This document shows, piece by piece, positions 17,474-26,361 of a stretch of DNA of 64,000 nucleotides (position 1 is the first letter of the stretch; every line of letters begins with the position of its first letter). The notes beneath the pieces are model-generated. The model had not been told where the DNA came from, did no database searches, and saw nothing but the letters and a program-made list of their open reading frames with translations. The DNA is taken from positions 1 to 64,000 of the forward strand of contig NZ_JBFHIT010000002.1 of NCBI RefSeq assembly GCF_041596335.1, written 5' to 3'. The stretch is from Mangrovibacterium sp041596335. Lineage in GTDB: Bacteria > Bacteroidota > Bacteroidia > Bacteroidales > Prolixibacteraceae. The translations under genes were made by a program, and so were the position numbers.

Positions 17474-18470
17474 AATAAAATTGGTTTTCCTTGCCTTAAT
17501 TGCATTCACAAGCCTACAGGCACAGGAGCAAAAAAGTGAACCTAATATCATCTTCATCTTTGCCGATGATTGGGGCTATGGCGACCTTAGTTGTCATGGA
17601 AGTTCTTTTGTAAAAACACCAAACCTCGATAAAATGGCAAGCCAAGGCATGGACTTTGCCAATTTTACAGTGAATAGTCCGGTGTGCTCTCCCAGTCGGG
17701 TTGCAGTAATGACCGGACAGTTTCCGGCGCGGCAATGTATTCATCAGCATTTTCAGGGGGTCGGTGCGCACATAAAGAGAGGTATGCCCGATTGGCTGGA
17801 TGTGGATGGAATGTCGTTGCCGCTAGAATTGCAGAAGGCCGGTTATGTTACAGGTCACTTTGGAAAATGGCATCTTGGTTCAGATACAGGAATGCCTACT
17901 GAAGATCAATACGGATATGATGAATACGCTACATTCAATGGATCAGGAACCATTGAAATCCCCAAGGCTGGTTCTGTTGGTGTCGATTATGCTGAAAAGT
18001 TTATAAACAAGCATAAAGATCAGCCGTTTTTTGTCAACTTATGGCTTCACGAGGCTCATTTAAACCACTATCCACAAGAGCGGTTTATGAAGCAATTTAG
18101 TTATTTAGACGAGCAGGAGCGGGTGTAGCATCCGTAATTGCCGAAGGCGATGAAGCGGTAGGTCGAATTTTAAACCTGCTGAAGGAACTAAATATCGACG
18201 AAAACACCTTGGTCGTTTTTTCGACCGAATGCTGCCGGTAAACCAGACAACTCAGCTAAAAATCTTCCTGAAAATATTTTATTCAACCTGAAAACCGACA
18301 TCAGTGAAAAAGAAAATTTGGCAGAAAGGTATCCTGAAAAAGTGAAGGAATTAAAGGAGTTGCTTATCAAGCAGATTAATGACGGAAGAAGCACTCCGGG
18401 TAAGGTTCAAAAGAATGATGAAATCGCTTTTCCATGGGTGCAGGCAGCGTTTGCCGTAGAACCTAACTAA
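17457..18470 (+). pseudogene. Broken sulfatase gene (frameshift plus internal deletion)
   Basis: From ATG 17457 the frame encodes a signal peptide, PNIIFIFADDWGYGDL and the motif C77-S-P-S-R, then runs to a stop at 18128. In another frame, from about 18130, the sulfatase continues (EGDEAVGRILNLLKELNID, then LVVFS) to a stop near 18240. From about 18230, yet another frame gives a typical sulfatase C-terminus (NLKTDISEKENLAERYPEKV...) ending at 18470. The segment between the TSDNG-type metal site and the C-terminal domain is missing, so this is more than one frameshift. The N-terminal part closely resembles the sulfatase at 63619 (shared KRGMPxWLD). Confidence 0.85.
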
Positions 18471-18514
18471 AACAAAAAGTTATTATGGATACATCCTGTT
18501 ATATTGTACATCAC

Positions 18515-19411
18515 ATGACCAGAATTAAAACTTTAATATTCGTCGTTTTTATACTTATCGGACAATTGAGTTATTCTCAAAATCCAATTCTTAGGGATAG
18601 CGAGCCTGGTTTTTTATATGTGTGCGATCCTTCTGCGGAGGTATTTAACGGCAAAGTTTATCTCTATTGTTCGCACGATCAGCCCGACGCTGTTAATTAT
18701 GAATCGATGAAGGATTATGAGATTCTCGAGTCGTCGGATTTGGTAAATTGGATAAATCATGGCGTGGTACTGGATCCCCAACTGGATCCTGGGTTTGAAT
18801 ATGCCCATTCGAACATGAATGCGCCCGATGCTGCCTATAAAGATGGCTGGTACTATTGGTATTTCCCATGCGATATAACTGAAGTCGGTGTGGCAAAAAG
18901 CCGCACTCCCGTTGGACCTTGGGAATCTGCGGTTAATACGGAGATTACAAAGATTTTTGATCCCACAGTATTCGTCGACGACGACGGACAAGCATATATT
19001 TATGGCAACGATCATTGGGTAGATATTGGTGAACCAGGTCGTTTTATGATGGGTGCTAAACTAAAAGACAATATGGTGGAATTAGAAGGGCCATGGGTTC
19101 GGTTGACTAAAGAAGATGTTAACGAAGCGGTTCATGTATTTAAACGTAACGGTATATACTATTTCAATGCCCGGGTTGGTAAAGAAACAAAATATTGGAT
19201 GGCCGATTCTCCATTGCCCCAGTATGCAGAATTAAAAGGAGTCCTTGCGCCTGATTCTCCACAGTCACCTAACCATGTTTCAGCAATTGAGTTTAACAAT
19301 GAGTGGTATCTCTTTTATCATCGTGGCGATGTGAACAATGGAAGTGGATGCAAACGCTCGGCCTGGCAAATAACAGGAAGAGCAAATAAAATCGTGGTGA
19401 AATATATTTGA
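18515..19411 (+). CDS. GH43-like five-bladed propeller glycoside hydrolase
   Basis: 298 residues from ATG 18515, which starts a good signal peptide (MTRIKTLIFVVFILIGQ, cut near YSQ); the in-frame ATG at 18485 is less likely. Blocks typical of clan GH-F are present: CDPSAEVFNGKVYLY with the probable base Asp, SSDLVNW, NAPDAAYKDGWYYWYFP, and DPTVFVDDDGQAYIYG. The family cleaves arabinose, xylose or galactose side units, and several subfamilies are uncharacterised. The C-terminus after CKRSAW ends abruptly compared with usual GH43 proteins and may be slightly truncated. It lies 44 bp after the broken sulfatase. Confidence 0.8.
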   Translation: MTRIKTLIFVVFILIGQLSYSQNPILRDSEPGFLYVCDPSAEVFNGKVYLYCSHDQPDAVNYESMKDYEILESSDLVNWINHGVVLDPQLDPGFEYAHSNMNAPDAAYKDGWYYWYFPCDITEVGVAKSRTPVGPWESAVNTEITKIFDPTVFVDDDGQAYIYGNDHWVDIGEPGRFMMGAKLKDNMVELEGPWVRLTKEDVNEAVHVFKRNGIYYFNARVGKETKYWMADSPLPQYAELKGVLAPDSPQSPNHVSAIEFNNEWYLFYHRGDVNNGSGCKRSAWQITGRANKIVVKYI

Positions 19412-19525
19412 ATCAGGAGATCAATCGAGAAAGCTTTCCCTGGTGCGAATAGCCGGGTCTGTAAAAACGGCATTCCATGTAATTTCGTAATTAGAGCCAT
19501 TTATCGATCCTCATTTTCAATACTA

Positions 19526-19542
19526 TGCACGAATCGAGCATG
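19526..19542 (+). promoter_or_regulatory. Palindromic operator-like site upstream of HTCS 2
   Basis: TGCACGAATCGAGCATG differs at two positions from TGCTCGAATCGAGCAAG upstream of susC (45242-45258). It lies 72 bp before the TTG start of HTCS 2, which suggests autoregulation or shared control with susC. Confidence 0.55.
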
Positions 19543-19613
19543 AAAACGACCGTTTAGAGAAAAGTGATAAACAGATTTTAAGTACCTTCAACATTATAAT
19601 CAAACCACTAATT

Positions 19614-22600
19614 TTGAAGAATACGATTACTCGATTAGCCTTTTGGGCCGTGTTTGTTTTGTTATGGCAAATCTCGTTTTCTGAAACATTGAAGTTCGAG
19701 CATTTTTCGAACAAAGACGGTTTTAATCAGAATACGATCAACGCTATTGTAGACGATAAATATGGATTTTTATGGTTTGGCACACCTAACGGTTTGATTC
19801 AATATGACGGGTATGATTTTATTAATTTCAATCACGATCCGCTAAATGAAAATAGTATTTCCAACAATTATGTGCAGAGCCTCTTCACTGATTCGGATGG
19901 AAATCTATGGATTGGAACCTGGGCTGGAATTAATGTCTATATTCCGCGTATAGAGCGAATCATTAGGGTGCCGGCTTATCCCAATCTGGTGGTTAACCAA
20001 ATAACTGCCGATTCCGATGGCCTCGTCTGGATTTCGGGAACAAATGCGCTTTTTACTTGTCGTCTGAATAATGTCGACAACACGATTTCTTTTGACGTTT
20101 CTGATAACTTATTCAAAGCTGAACCGAGTATTTTACCAAATTCTGAAATCTGTTTCATTGATCGAAATCGAATTCTTTCCTTTAACGAACGTGGATTGTT
20201 TACCGTTAAATTTGAAACAGATGCTTCAACCGGAAATGTTAGCTTAACCTCCGTTCACAATTATTCGGAACTTGCTAATTTGGAAATAAAGGCGATTCAT
20301 AAAGCCGACAATCTATTTTGGATTGGAACAAATAGCGGTCTGTATAAAATCATTATAGACGGAGAACGGCTTCGAATTATGGAGAAATTTGAGCTGACCA
20401 CCTGGGATAATCGAGTTATATCGGATTTGGACGTACTTTCTATTTTCGAAGACCAAGAAGGGAATGTTTGGATCGGTTCTATCGACGAGGGGATTTTCAA
20501 ATATAACTACCAAACAGATAGTTTCGAGAACTATGGTTACAATCCGAAGGATGAAACCGGAATTAGTAACCCGCGCATCAACTGTTTTTTTCAGGACCGT
20601 TTTGGCGTTTTATGGATAGGTACAGCGCAAGGAGGCATAAATAAACTGGATGTCAGACAAAAGCAGTTTATAAGTTACTTCAATAACCCATACCATGCCG
20701 CTTCAATCTCGGGTAACCTAATCAACAGCATTTTAGAAGATAGCAAAGGATATCTATGGGTTGCAAATTACAAAGAACCGATTTGTAGAAGTATTGCACC
20801 GGTAGACGTGAATAATATCGGACAACTAAATTTCGAGTGTGCTGAAGGCCAGTGCAATAAAGAACGAAATAACGTTGTTAGTGTAATTTACGAAGACCGT
20901 AAAGGATTTATTTGGTTTGGCGGGAACAAGTCGGTTTACGTTTTTAATCCGGGTACAAAACAATGTAAAAAGGTTGAATTTGAAGAGGATGGAGTGAATT
21001 TTTCGTTGACTTCCTGTCGGGTTATTAATCAAATTAACTCAAACACCGTTTTGTTGGGTGGGAACAGCGTGTTGCTCGTTAAAAACCCTTGGGATCAATT
21101 TCAGAAGTCGAACAATCCGATATTTAACATCAGCGATGTTTTTGGAGAGCTGGGACTGATTCAGGCTTTTGTAAAAGACCGATTCAACAGGCTGTGGTTT
21201 GGTTCTAACAACGGTTTATTTTTATGCGACATTAACGATGATAAAATCACTGCCAATAAAGGGTATTCATCTGATGAAGGTTCTGATATTAAGCTGAGCC
21301 ACAATAATATTTTTTCACTTTATGAAGATCGTAAAGGCCAAATTTGGGTCGGTACCTTTGGTGGAGGATTAAACAAAATAACCCTGGATAATGAGGGCTT
21401 ACCACTGCATGTTGAGCATTTCAGAAAAAATGGAATTTTACCCGACGATGCGGTGTATGGAATTTTGCAGGAAGATGACCAACATCTTTGGTTGAGTACA
21501 GACATGGGCTTGTGCCGGATGAATATCGTTGAAAATAAAATCGACTTGTTTGACGTACGAGATGGTCTGATTAATAACAACTTCAGGCAGGGCGCTTACC
21601 ACAAGGGCAAATCAGGATACTTCTATTTTGGTGGCTTAAACGGACTGACCATATTTAAGCCCGAAAACATAAAATTAAACGATGTGTTGCCCAATTCGCT
21701 GATTTCGGGGGTTGATATTAACCATAGTTCAATAAAAATCGGTGACGAAGTAAACGGCAAAATCATATTAAATAAATCGGTTTTCGAGACCAATGAAATT
21801 ACAATAAAGCATCAGGCTAAAATTGTTAGCTTCCATATTGCGACTCAGCACAATGCAGCTCCCCGAAAGAACAAAATAGCCTACATGCTCGAAGGTTTTA
21901 ATAACGACTGGATGGAAAGCCGCGACGGAAAAACAACCATTACCTATACCAACCTGCCCGCCGGTGAGTATATCTTGCGTATAAAAAGTGCAAATGGCGA
22001 TGGTCTGTGGAATACTGAAAGCCGTGACCTGAAAATTACTGTTCTGCCTCCATGGTATCAAACGATCTGGGCTATTATGGCATTTATTTTTGTGTTTATT
22101 GCCCTTATTATTGGCGTGGTGGTTTATTTTATAAATCACGAAAAATTGAAACAGCGACTAAATTATGAGCAAATCGACAAACGTCGCATTGATAGCATCA
22201 ACCAGGCAAAACTTCGGTTTTTCACCGATATATCTCACGAATTCAGAACACCTTTAACACTAATCTCGGGCCCGCTCGAACACCTTATACAGCGTAATAC
22301 CGACAAGGAAAATGTCCGCGATTTAACCTTGATTCAAAACAATGCCAAGCGGCTTTTAAGGCTTGTCGACCAGCTGGTAACCTTTCGGAAAGCTGAGCAG
22401 GGATATTTAACGCTCAATCAAACTAACGTTACGCTAAGTGATTTTATTTACCCCACAACCGAGGCTTTCGAAGATTATGCGATTCAAAAAAATATCAACT
22501 TCTTTTATAAAATAAACTCTCCGAATGAAGAGGTGGTAATTGATGTTGAAAAAACCGAGCGGATTATTTTTAACCTGCTTTCCAATTCATTCAGGCATAC

Positions 22601-23765
22601 CCCGGCACATGGCAACATCAGCATCGAAACCGATGTCGTATTGCCGGCCGGACAAAAGATGATAAGCATTAAAGTTATTGATACCGGCAGAGGTATTCCA
22701 AAAGATAAACAAGAACGAATATTTGACCGTTTCTACCAGCTCGAAAGACGAAATGAAAATGTGGGAGGTACAGGAATTGGTCTTGCGTTTTGCAAGTCGC
22801 TTATCGATTTAATGGGGGGGACAATTACTGTTGAAAGTGAGCCTGATAACCGAACTTGTTTTACGATCCTAATTCCATCGAAAGCAATTGAAGATAAGAA
22901 TGCAAAAATGACATTAGGCGCTCAATCATTTATCAAAGACTGGATTCCGACCCAAAGCAATGGCGCCGAACTCACAATTGCTGCATCGAACGATGAAACA
23001 AAGGAATCAACGGTCGTTATTGTGGACGATGAAGTTGATGTTCGTGATTTTTTATTGAATTTATTTAGCGAAAAGTATTCCGTAATTCTGGCCGAAAATG
23101 GGGTGGATGGGTTGAATAAAATAAGGCAATACAACCCCGATTTAATAGTAAGCGACGTGATGATGCCCGAAATGAATGGCTTTGTACTTTGCGAAACAAT
23201 AAAATCAGACCCTGAATTGTGCCATATGCCGGTAGTTTTGCTGACGGCATTGGATGACACGGAAAACCAGATAAAAGGTCTTGAATTTAGGGCCGACGAT
23301 TATATTGGCAAACCGTTTTCACCAAGACATCTCGCAATCCGGGTTGAACAACTGATTGAGAACAAGAAGCGTTTAAAGGAATATTTTTCAAAAAACAGTG
23401 ATATTCCTGACAAAACCATACAGATTTCTACCCGCGATAAGGATTTCTTGAACCAGGTGGTTTCTGCCATCGAAAATAACCTTTCCGACTCAAGCTTTGG
23501 AGTGGAAGAGTTGGCCAATGAAATCGGATTGAGTCCATCGCAGTTTTATCGTCGGTTAAAACAATTAACCGGTCAAATACCAAATGTGTATTTGCGTAAC
23601 TATCGGTTACAAAGGGCTGCCGAACTCCTGAAAAGTAACGAAGGCCTTAACGTAGCCGAAGTCATGTATCAAATTGGCATCGAATCGAATTCATATTTCT
23701 CAACATCGTTTAAAAAGCTACATGGTGCTTCTCCTTCTGAATTTATAAAGCGGCACATTTCGTAG
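19614..23765 (+). CDS. Hybrid two-component system regulator (HTCS 2)
   Basis: 1383 residues, TTG start (no upstream ATG in frame gives a better signal peptide). It has the same domain order as HTCS 1: signal peptide, periplasmic double propeller of LWIGT-type repeats, Y_Y_Y, membrane helix (about 817-841), kinase with His875 in SHEFRTPL, HATPase with DTGRGIP, receiver with phospho-acceptor Asp1181 in VSDVMMP, and AraC helix-turn-helix. The effector end is very similar to HTCS 1 (QLTGQ-PNVYLRN-RLQ-AAELLKSN), so both may recognise the same operator. It has a palindromic site in its own upstream region and precedes the esterase/GH115/GH28 operon. Confidence 0.97.
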   Translation: MKNTITRLAFWAVFVLLWQISFSETLKFEHFSNKDGFNQNTINAIVDDKYGFLWFGTPNGLIQYDGYDFINFNHDPLNENSISNNYVQSLFTDSDGNLWIGTWAGINVYIPRIERIIRVPAYPNLVVNQITADSDGLVWISGTNALFTCRLNNVDNTISFDVSDNLFKAEPSILPNSEICFIDRNRILSFNERGLFTVKFETDASTGNVSLTSVHNYSELANLEIKAIHKADNLFWIGTNSGLYKIIIDGERLRIMEKFELTTWDNRVISDLDVLSIFEDQEGNVWIGSIDEGIFKYNYQTDSFENYGYNPKDETGISNPRINCFFQDRFGVLWIGTAQGGINKLDVRQKQFISYFNNPYHAASISGNLINSILEDSKGYLWVANYKEPICRSIAPVDVNNIGQLNFECAEGQCNKERNNVVSVIYEDRKGFIWFGGNKSVYVFNPGTKQCKKVEFEEDGVNFSLTSCRVINQINSNTVLLGGNSVLLVKNPWDQFQKSNNPIFNISDVFGELGLIQAFVKDRFNRLWFGSNNGLFLCDINDDKITANKGYSSDEGSDIKLSHNNIFSLYEDRKGQIWVGTFGGGLNKITLDNEGLPLHVEHFRKNGILPDDAVYGILQEDDQHLWLSTDMGLCRMNIVENKIDLFDVRDGLINNNFRQGAYHKGKSGYFYFGGLNGLTIFKPENIKLNDVLPNSLISGVDINHSSIKIGDEVNGKIILNKSVFETNEITIKHQAKIVSFHIATQHNAAPRKNKIAYMLEGFNNDWMESRDGKTTITYTNLPAGEYILRIKSANGDGLWNTESRDLKITVLPPWYQTIWAIMAFIFVFIALIIGVVVYFINHEKLKQRLNYEQIDKRRIDSINQAKLRFFTDISHEFRTPLTLISGPLEHLIQRNTDKENVRDLTLIQNNAKRLLRLVDQLVTFRKAEQGYLTLNQTNVTLSDFIYPTTEAFEDYAIQKNINFFYKINSPNEEVVIDVEKTERIIFNLLSNSFRHTPAHGNISIETDVVLPAGQKMISIKVIDTGRGIPKDKQERIFDRFYQLERRNENVGGTGIGLAFCKSLIDLMGGTITVESEPDNRTCFTILIPSKAIEDKNAKMTLGAQSFIKDWIPTQSNGAELTIAASNDETKESTVVIVDDEVDVRDFLLNLFSEKYSVILAENGVDGLNKIRQYNPDLIVSDVMMPEMNGFVLCETIKSDPELCHMPVVLLTALDDTENQIKGLEFRADDYIGKPFSPRHLAIRVEQLIENKKRLKEYFSKNSDIPDKTIQISTRDKDFLNQVVSAIENNLSDSSFGVEELANEIGLSPSQFYRRLKQLTGQIPNVYLRNYRLQRAAELLKSNEGLNVAEVMYQIGIESNSYFSTSFKKLHGASPSEFIKRHIS

Positions 23766-23834
23766 GAAAAAAAATGTTAGGCGTTAAGTGTCTGACTCTT
23801 GGTTTTTTTCTTGCACACTATTTCAGCAAATAAT

Positions 23835-23851
23835 TGCCCGAATTGAGAAAG
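23835..23851 (+). promoter_or_regulatory. Operator-like site upstream of the esterase/GH115 operon
   Basis: TGCCCGAATTGAGAAAG matches 14 of 17 bases of the susC-upstream site TGCTCGAATCGAGCAAG. It lies 135 bp before the first gene of the operon starting at 23986. Confidence 0.5.
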
Positions 23852-23985
23852 CTGTTTGCCCATATTTTGGCGTTTTTTGTAGTGGTTATAATTTATAGAA
23901 AGTAATTCTTACTTCAGGGCAAAACGAATAAGGTCGTATATAGAGCTCTGGGGTAGCTTTTCAACGAAGACAAACTAGACCACTT

Positions 23986-24429
23986 ATGAAATTCATTTTC
24001 TCATTCTTAGTATTTTCCGGATTCTTGTTTTTTCTATCGTGTGAAAACGATAACGCTGAAAAGCAACTCTTACAAACCATTGAAGACTACGAAAATGCTT
24101 GGGCTGCCGGCGATTTTTTAACCGTAGAATCGTTTTTTGCCGATAGTGCCAAGCGGCTTCATACCGAACCTTATGTTTGGGACAGAAAAGAGATTAAGCG
24201 ATATTTTGAAGAACGCGCAGCACAAAAACAACCCAATACAACTCCGCCTAAAAAAAATGACTGGAAAAAAGACCGCGAATACCTCGAAATTCGTGTGGAA
24301 TGCAACATTGCCTACGATGTATTTACCACCGAAAAATTTAAGGCATTGCATATTTGGGAAAAGCAGAACGACGGTTCCTGGAAGATTATTTACGACATGG
24401 GAATGTTGAATTATCCCTGCGAAAATTAA
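23986..24429 (+). CDS. Small lipoprotein with SnoaL/DUF4440-like (NTF2) fold
   Basis: 147 residues. A lipoprotein signal ends in LSCE (Cys19). The remainder reads as a single NTF2-like domain: an N-terminal helix TIEDYENAWAAGDFLTVESFFADSA and a C-terminal strand pair (ALHIWEKQNDGSWKIIYDMG) typical of DUF4440/SnoaL-like proteins. These are often small-ligand binders, and some are enzymes. It is the first gene of a tightly spaced operon with the esterase, 29 bp downstream. Its role in glycan use is unknown. Confidence 0.8.
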   Translation: MKFIFSFLVFSGFLFFLSCENDNAEKQLLQTIEDYENAWAAGDFLTVESFFADSAKRLHTEPYVWDRKEIKRYFEERAAQKQPNTTPPKKNDWKKDREYLEIRVECNIAYDVFTTEKFKALHIWEKQNDGSWKIIYDMGMLNYPCEN

Positions 24430-24458
24430 ATTGATATAAACTTCTCCAACTAAACCGA

Positions 24459-26339
24459 ATGACAAAATTATCTCAACTTGTTCTGTTTATATTATTCGTA
24501 GCATGGATTTCATGCCAAGCAAAAAACGAGGAGACTTTTGCTCCTATAACAAATGGGGTAGTGCCTCAAACTGTCGATGAACTATGGGCTGACTTCGACC
24601 CAAGAGCAGAGTCACTCGATACTGAAATCCTTTTTGAATGGGAAGAAGATGGAGTGATATTGCAAGTATTACGTTATCGGATTGGCCTATTTAAAGGGCA
24701 GAAAGCCAAAATTGCCGCCATTTACGGATATCCCAAAGGAGCTGTTAATCTTCCAGGCTTGTTGCAAATTCATGGAGGAGGACAATACGCCGATTATAGG
24801 CCGGTGCTTACAAATGCGAAAAGGGGGTATGCAACCTTGTCGATTTCGTGGGCAGGGCGGATAAACGCCCCCGATTACAAGGTTACACCCGATGAAGTGA
24901 AATTGTTTTGGGAAAACGATACAGCCAATGCCAATTATAAATTAACAACCGATTGGGGCGCACTTGACGCTTACCATGCGCCTTGCCGAAATGCAGCGAA
25001 TAATTTTGCTTCCGTTGAAGCTAACTCATGGACACTCGACTCCATTGAGTCACCACGAAATAACAGTTGGTTTCTGGCTTCTGTTGCAGCTCGGCGAGGT
25101 TTAACTTTTTTAGAGCAACAGCCACAAGTTAACCCCGATAAATTGGGTGTATACGGGCATTCCATGGGAGGAAAACTTACTGTGTTGACAGCTATTGATC
25201 CAAGAGTGAAAGCTGCGGCTCCATCGTGCGGAGGAATTAGCAATAACGATAATGAAAATGCTCTTTACCAAAAAACCATCGCCGATAATGTTTATTTGCA
25301 AAAGATAAATTGCCCTATCATTTTCTTGAGCCCAACCAATGATTTTCACGGGCATTTGCAAGATGTTCCCAAAGCCATCGACTTGATTAAAACCAACGAT
25401 TGGCGTGTGGTTAGTTCTCCGCACCAAAGTCATCAGGATCATGGAAATTTTGAGGTAACCGGCCTGCTTTGGTTCGACCAGTATTTGAAAGGTGAATTCA
25501 CATACCCGGAAACACCAAAGACAGAAATGGCACTAAAAACTCAAAGTGGTATCCCTTCGTTTTCAGTTATTCCGGATTCATCAAAAGAAATTTTGGAGGT
25601 GGAAATCTATTATACGCAACAGGCTGACTTTGTAGATGATGTTCCGGAAAGGGAACACCGGAAAAGTCGCTTCTGGCACTATTCAAAACCAACAAGAAAT
25701 GATAAAGTTTGGACGGCAGAACTGCCCCTGATCGATAAGGAAAGCACACTATGGGCTTATGCTAATGTGCGTTACAAGTTAGATGTTCCGGTTACCGGGG
25801 CAGGCTACTATTACAGGATTTATACCGTAGATAATTTCAATCTATCAACTCCAATCGAAATTGCAACTTCTGAGCAATTACAGGCAGCTGGGACTATTGT
25901 AACTGAAAAGCCATCGCTATTAATCGAGGGTTTTGAAGCCAACTGGCAAAAAGACTGGTTCGCCTACAAACCCGAAAAATGGGAGCTGGCAACGCATAAA
26001 ATATATTCCAGGAAATGGAAAGCTCCGGAAAACGCCATGCTGGAATTTAGTATTCGATCGGTTAACCCAAACGCGTTGGTCGTTAGCTCTAATTCTTACG
26101 CAACAGAAATTCAACTAAAAGGAGGGAATGAATGGCAAAAAATCACGGTACCTGCAAAGAGTCTTAAAAATGCACTCGGCGAGGCTTTAACAGATTGGTC
26201 TCTTGCTACTGAACTAAAATTTAGTGCCAACGAAAGTTTCAGGGAAAAGGCCGATGGACAGAACCAGGATATGGAATTGGGTACCGAATGGAAAGGTGAG
26301 AAACCTGAGTTCAGAAACTTGAGATGGATAAAAAAATAA
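24459..26339 (+). CDS. Lipoprotein alpha/beta-hydrolase, probable carbohydrate esterase
   Basis: 626 residues with a lipoprotein signal (Cys19 in WISC). An alpha/beta-hydrolase domain in the first 350 residues shows an oxyanion HGGGQY segment, the nucleophile elbow G-H-S235-M-G-G, a later Asp in LSPTNDFHG and a His in SPHQSHQDHG. The last 280 residues look like beta-sandwich accessory domains. The layout resembles acetyl-xylan-esterase/dienelactone-hydrolase-like proteins of polysaccharide loci, so removal of acetyl groups at the cell surface is likely. A peptidase of the same fold cannot be excluded. It sits between the NTF2-like lipoprotein and the GH115 gene, with 22 bp to the latter. Confidence 0.82.
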   Translation: MTKLSQLVLFILFVAWISCQAKNEETFAPITNGVVPQTVDELWADFDPRAESLDTEILFEWEEDGVILQVLRYRIGLFKGQKAKIAAIYGYPKGAVNLPGLLQIHGGGQYADYRPVLTNAKRGYATLSISWAGRINAPDYKVTPDEVKLFWENDTANANYKLTTDWGALDAYHAPCRNAANNFASVEANSWTLDSIESPRNNSWFLASVAARRGLTFLEQQPQVNPDKLGVYGHSMGGKLTVLTAIDPRVKAAAPSCGGISNNDNENALYQKTIADNVYLQKINCPIIFLSPTNDFHGHLQDVPKAIDLIKTNDWRVVSSPHQSHQDHGNFEVTGLLWFDQYLKGEFTYPETPKTEMALKTQSGIPSFSVIPDSSKEILEVEIYYTQQADFVDDVPEREHRKSRFWHYSKPTRNDKVWTAELPLIDKESTLWAYANVRYKLDVPVTGAGYYYRIYTVDNFNLSTPIEIATSEQLQAAGTIVTEKPSLLIEGFEANWQKDWFAYKPEKWELATHKIYSRKWKAPENAMLEFSIRSVNPNALVVSSNSYATEIQLKGGNEWQKITVPAKSLKNALGEALTDWSLATELKFSANESFREKADGQNQDMELGTEWKGEKPEFRNLRWIKK

Positions 26340-26361
26340 CCTATAAAAACAATCGAATAAA

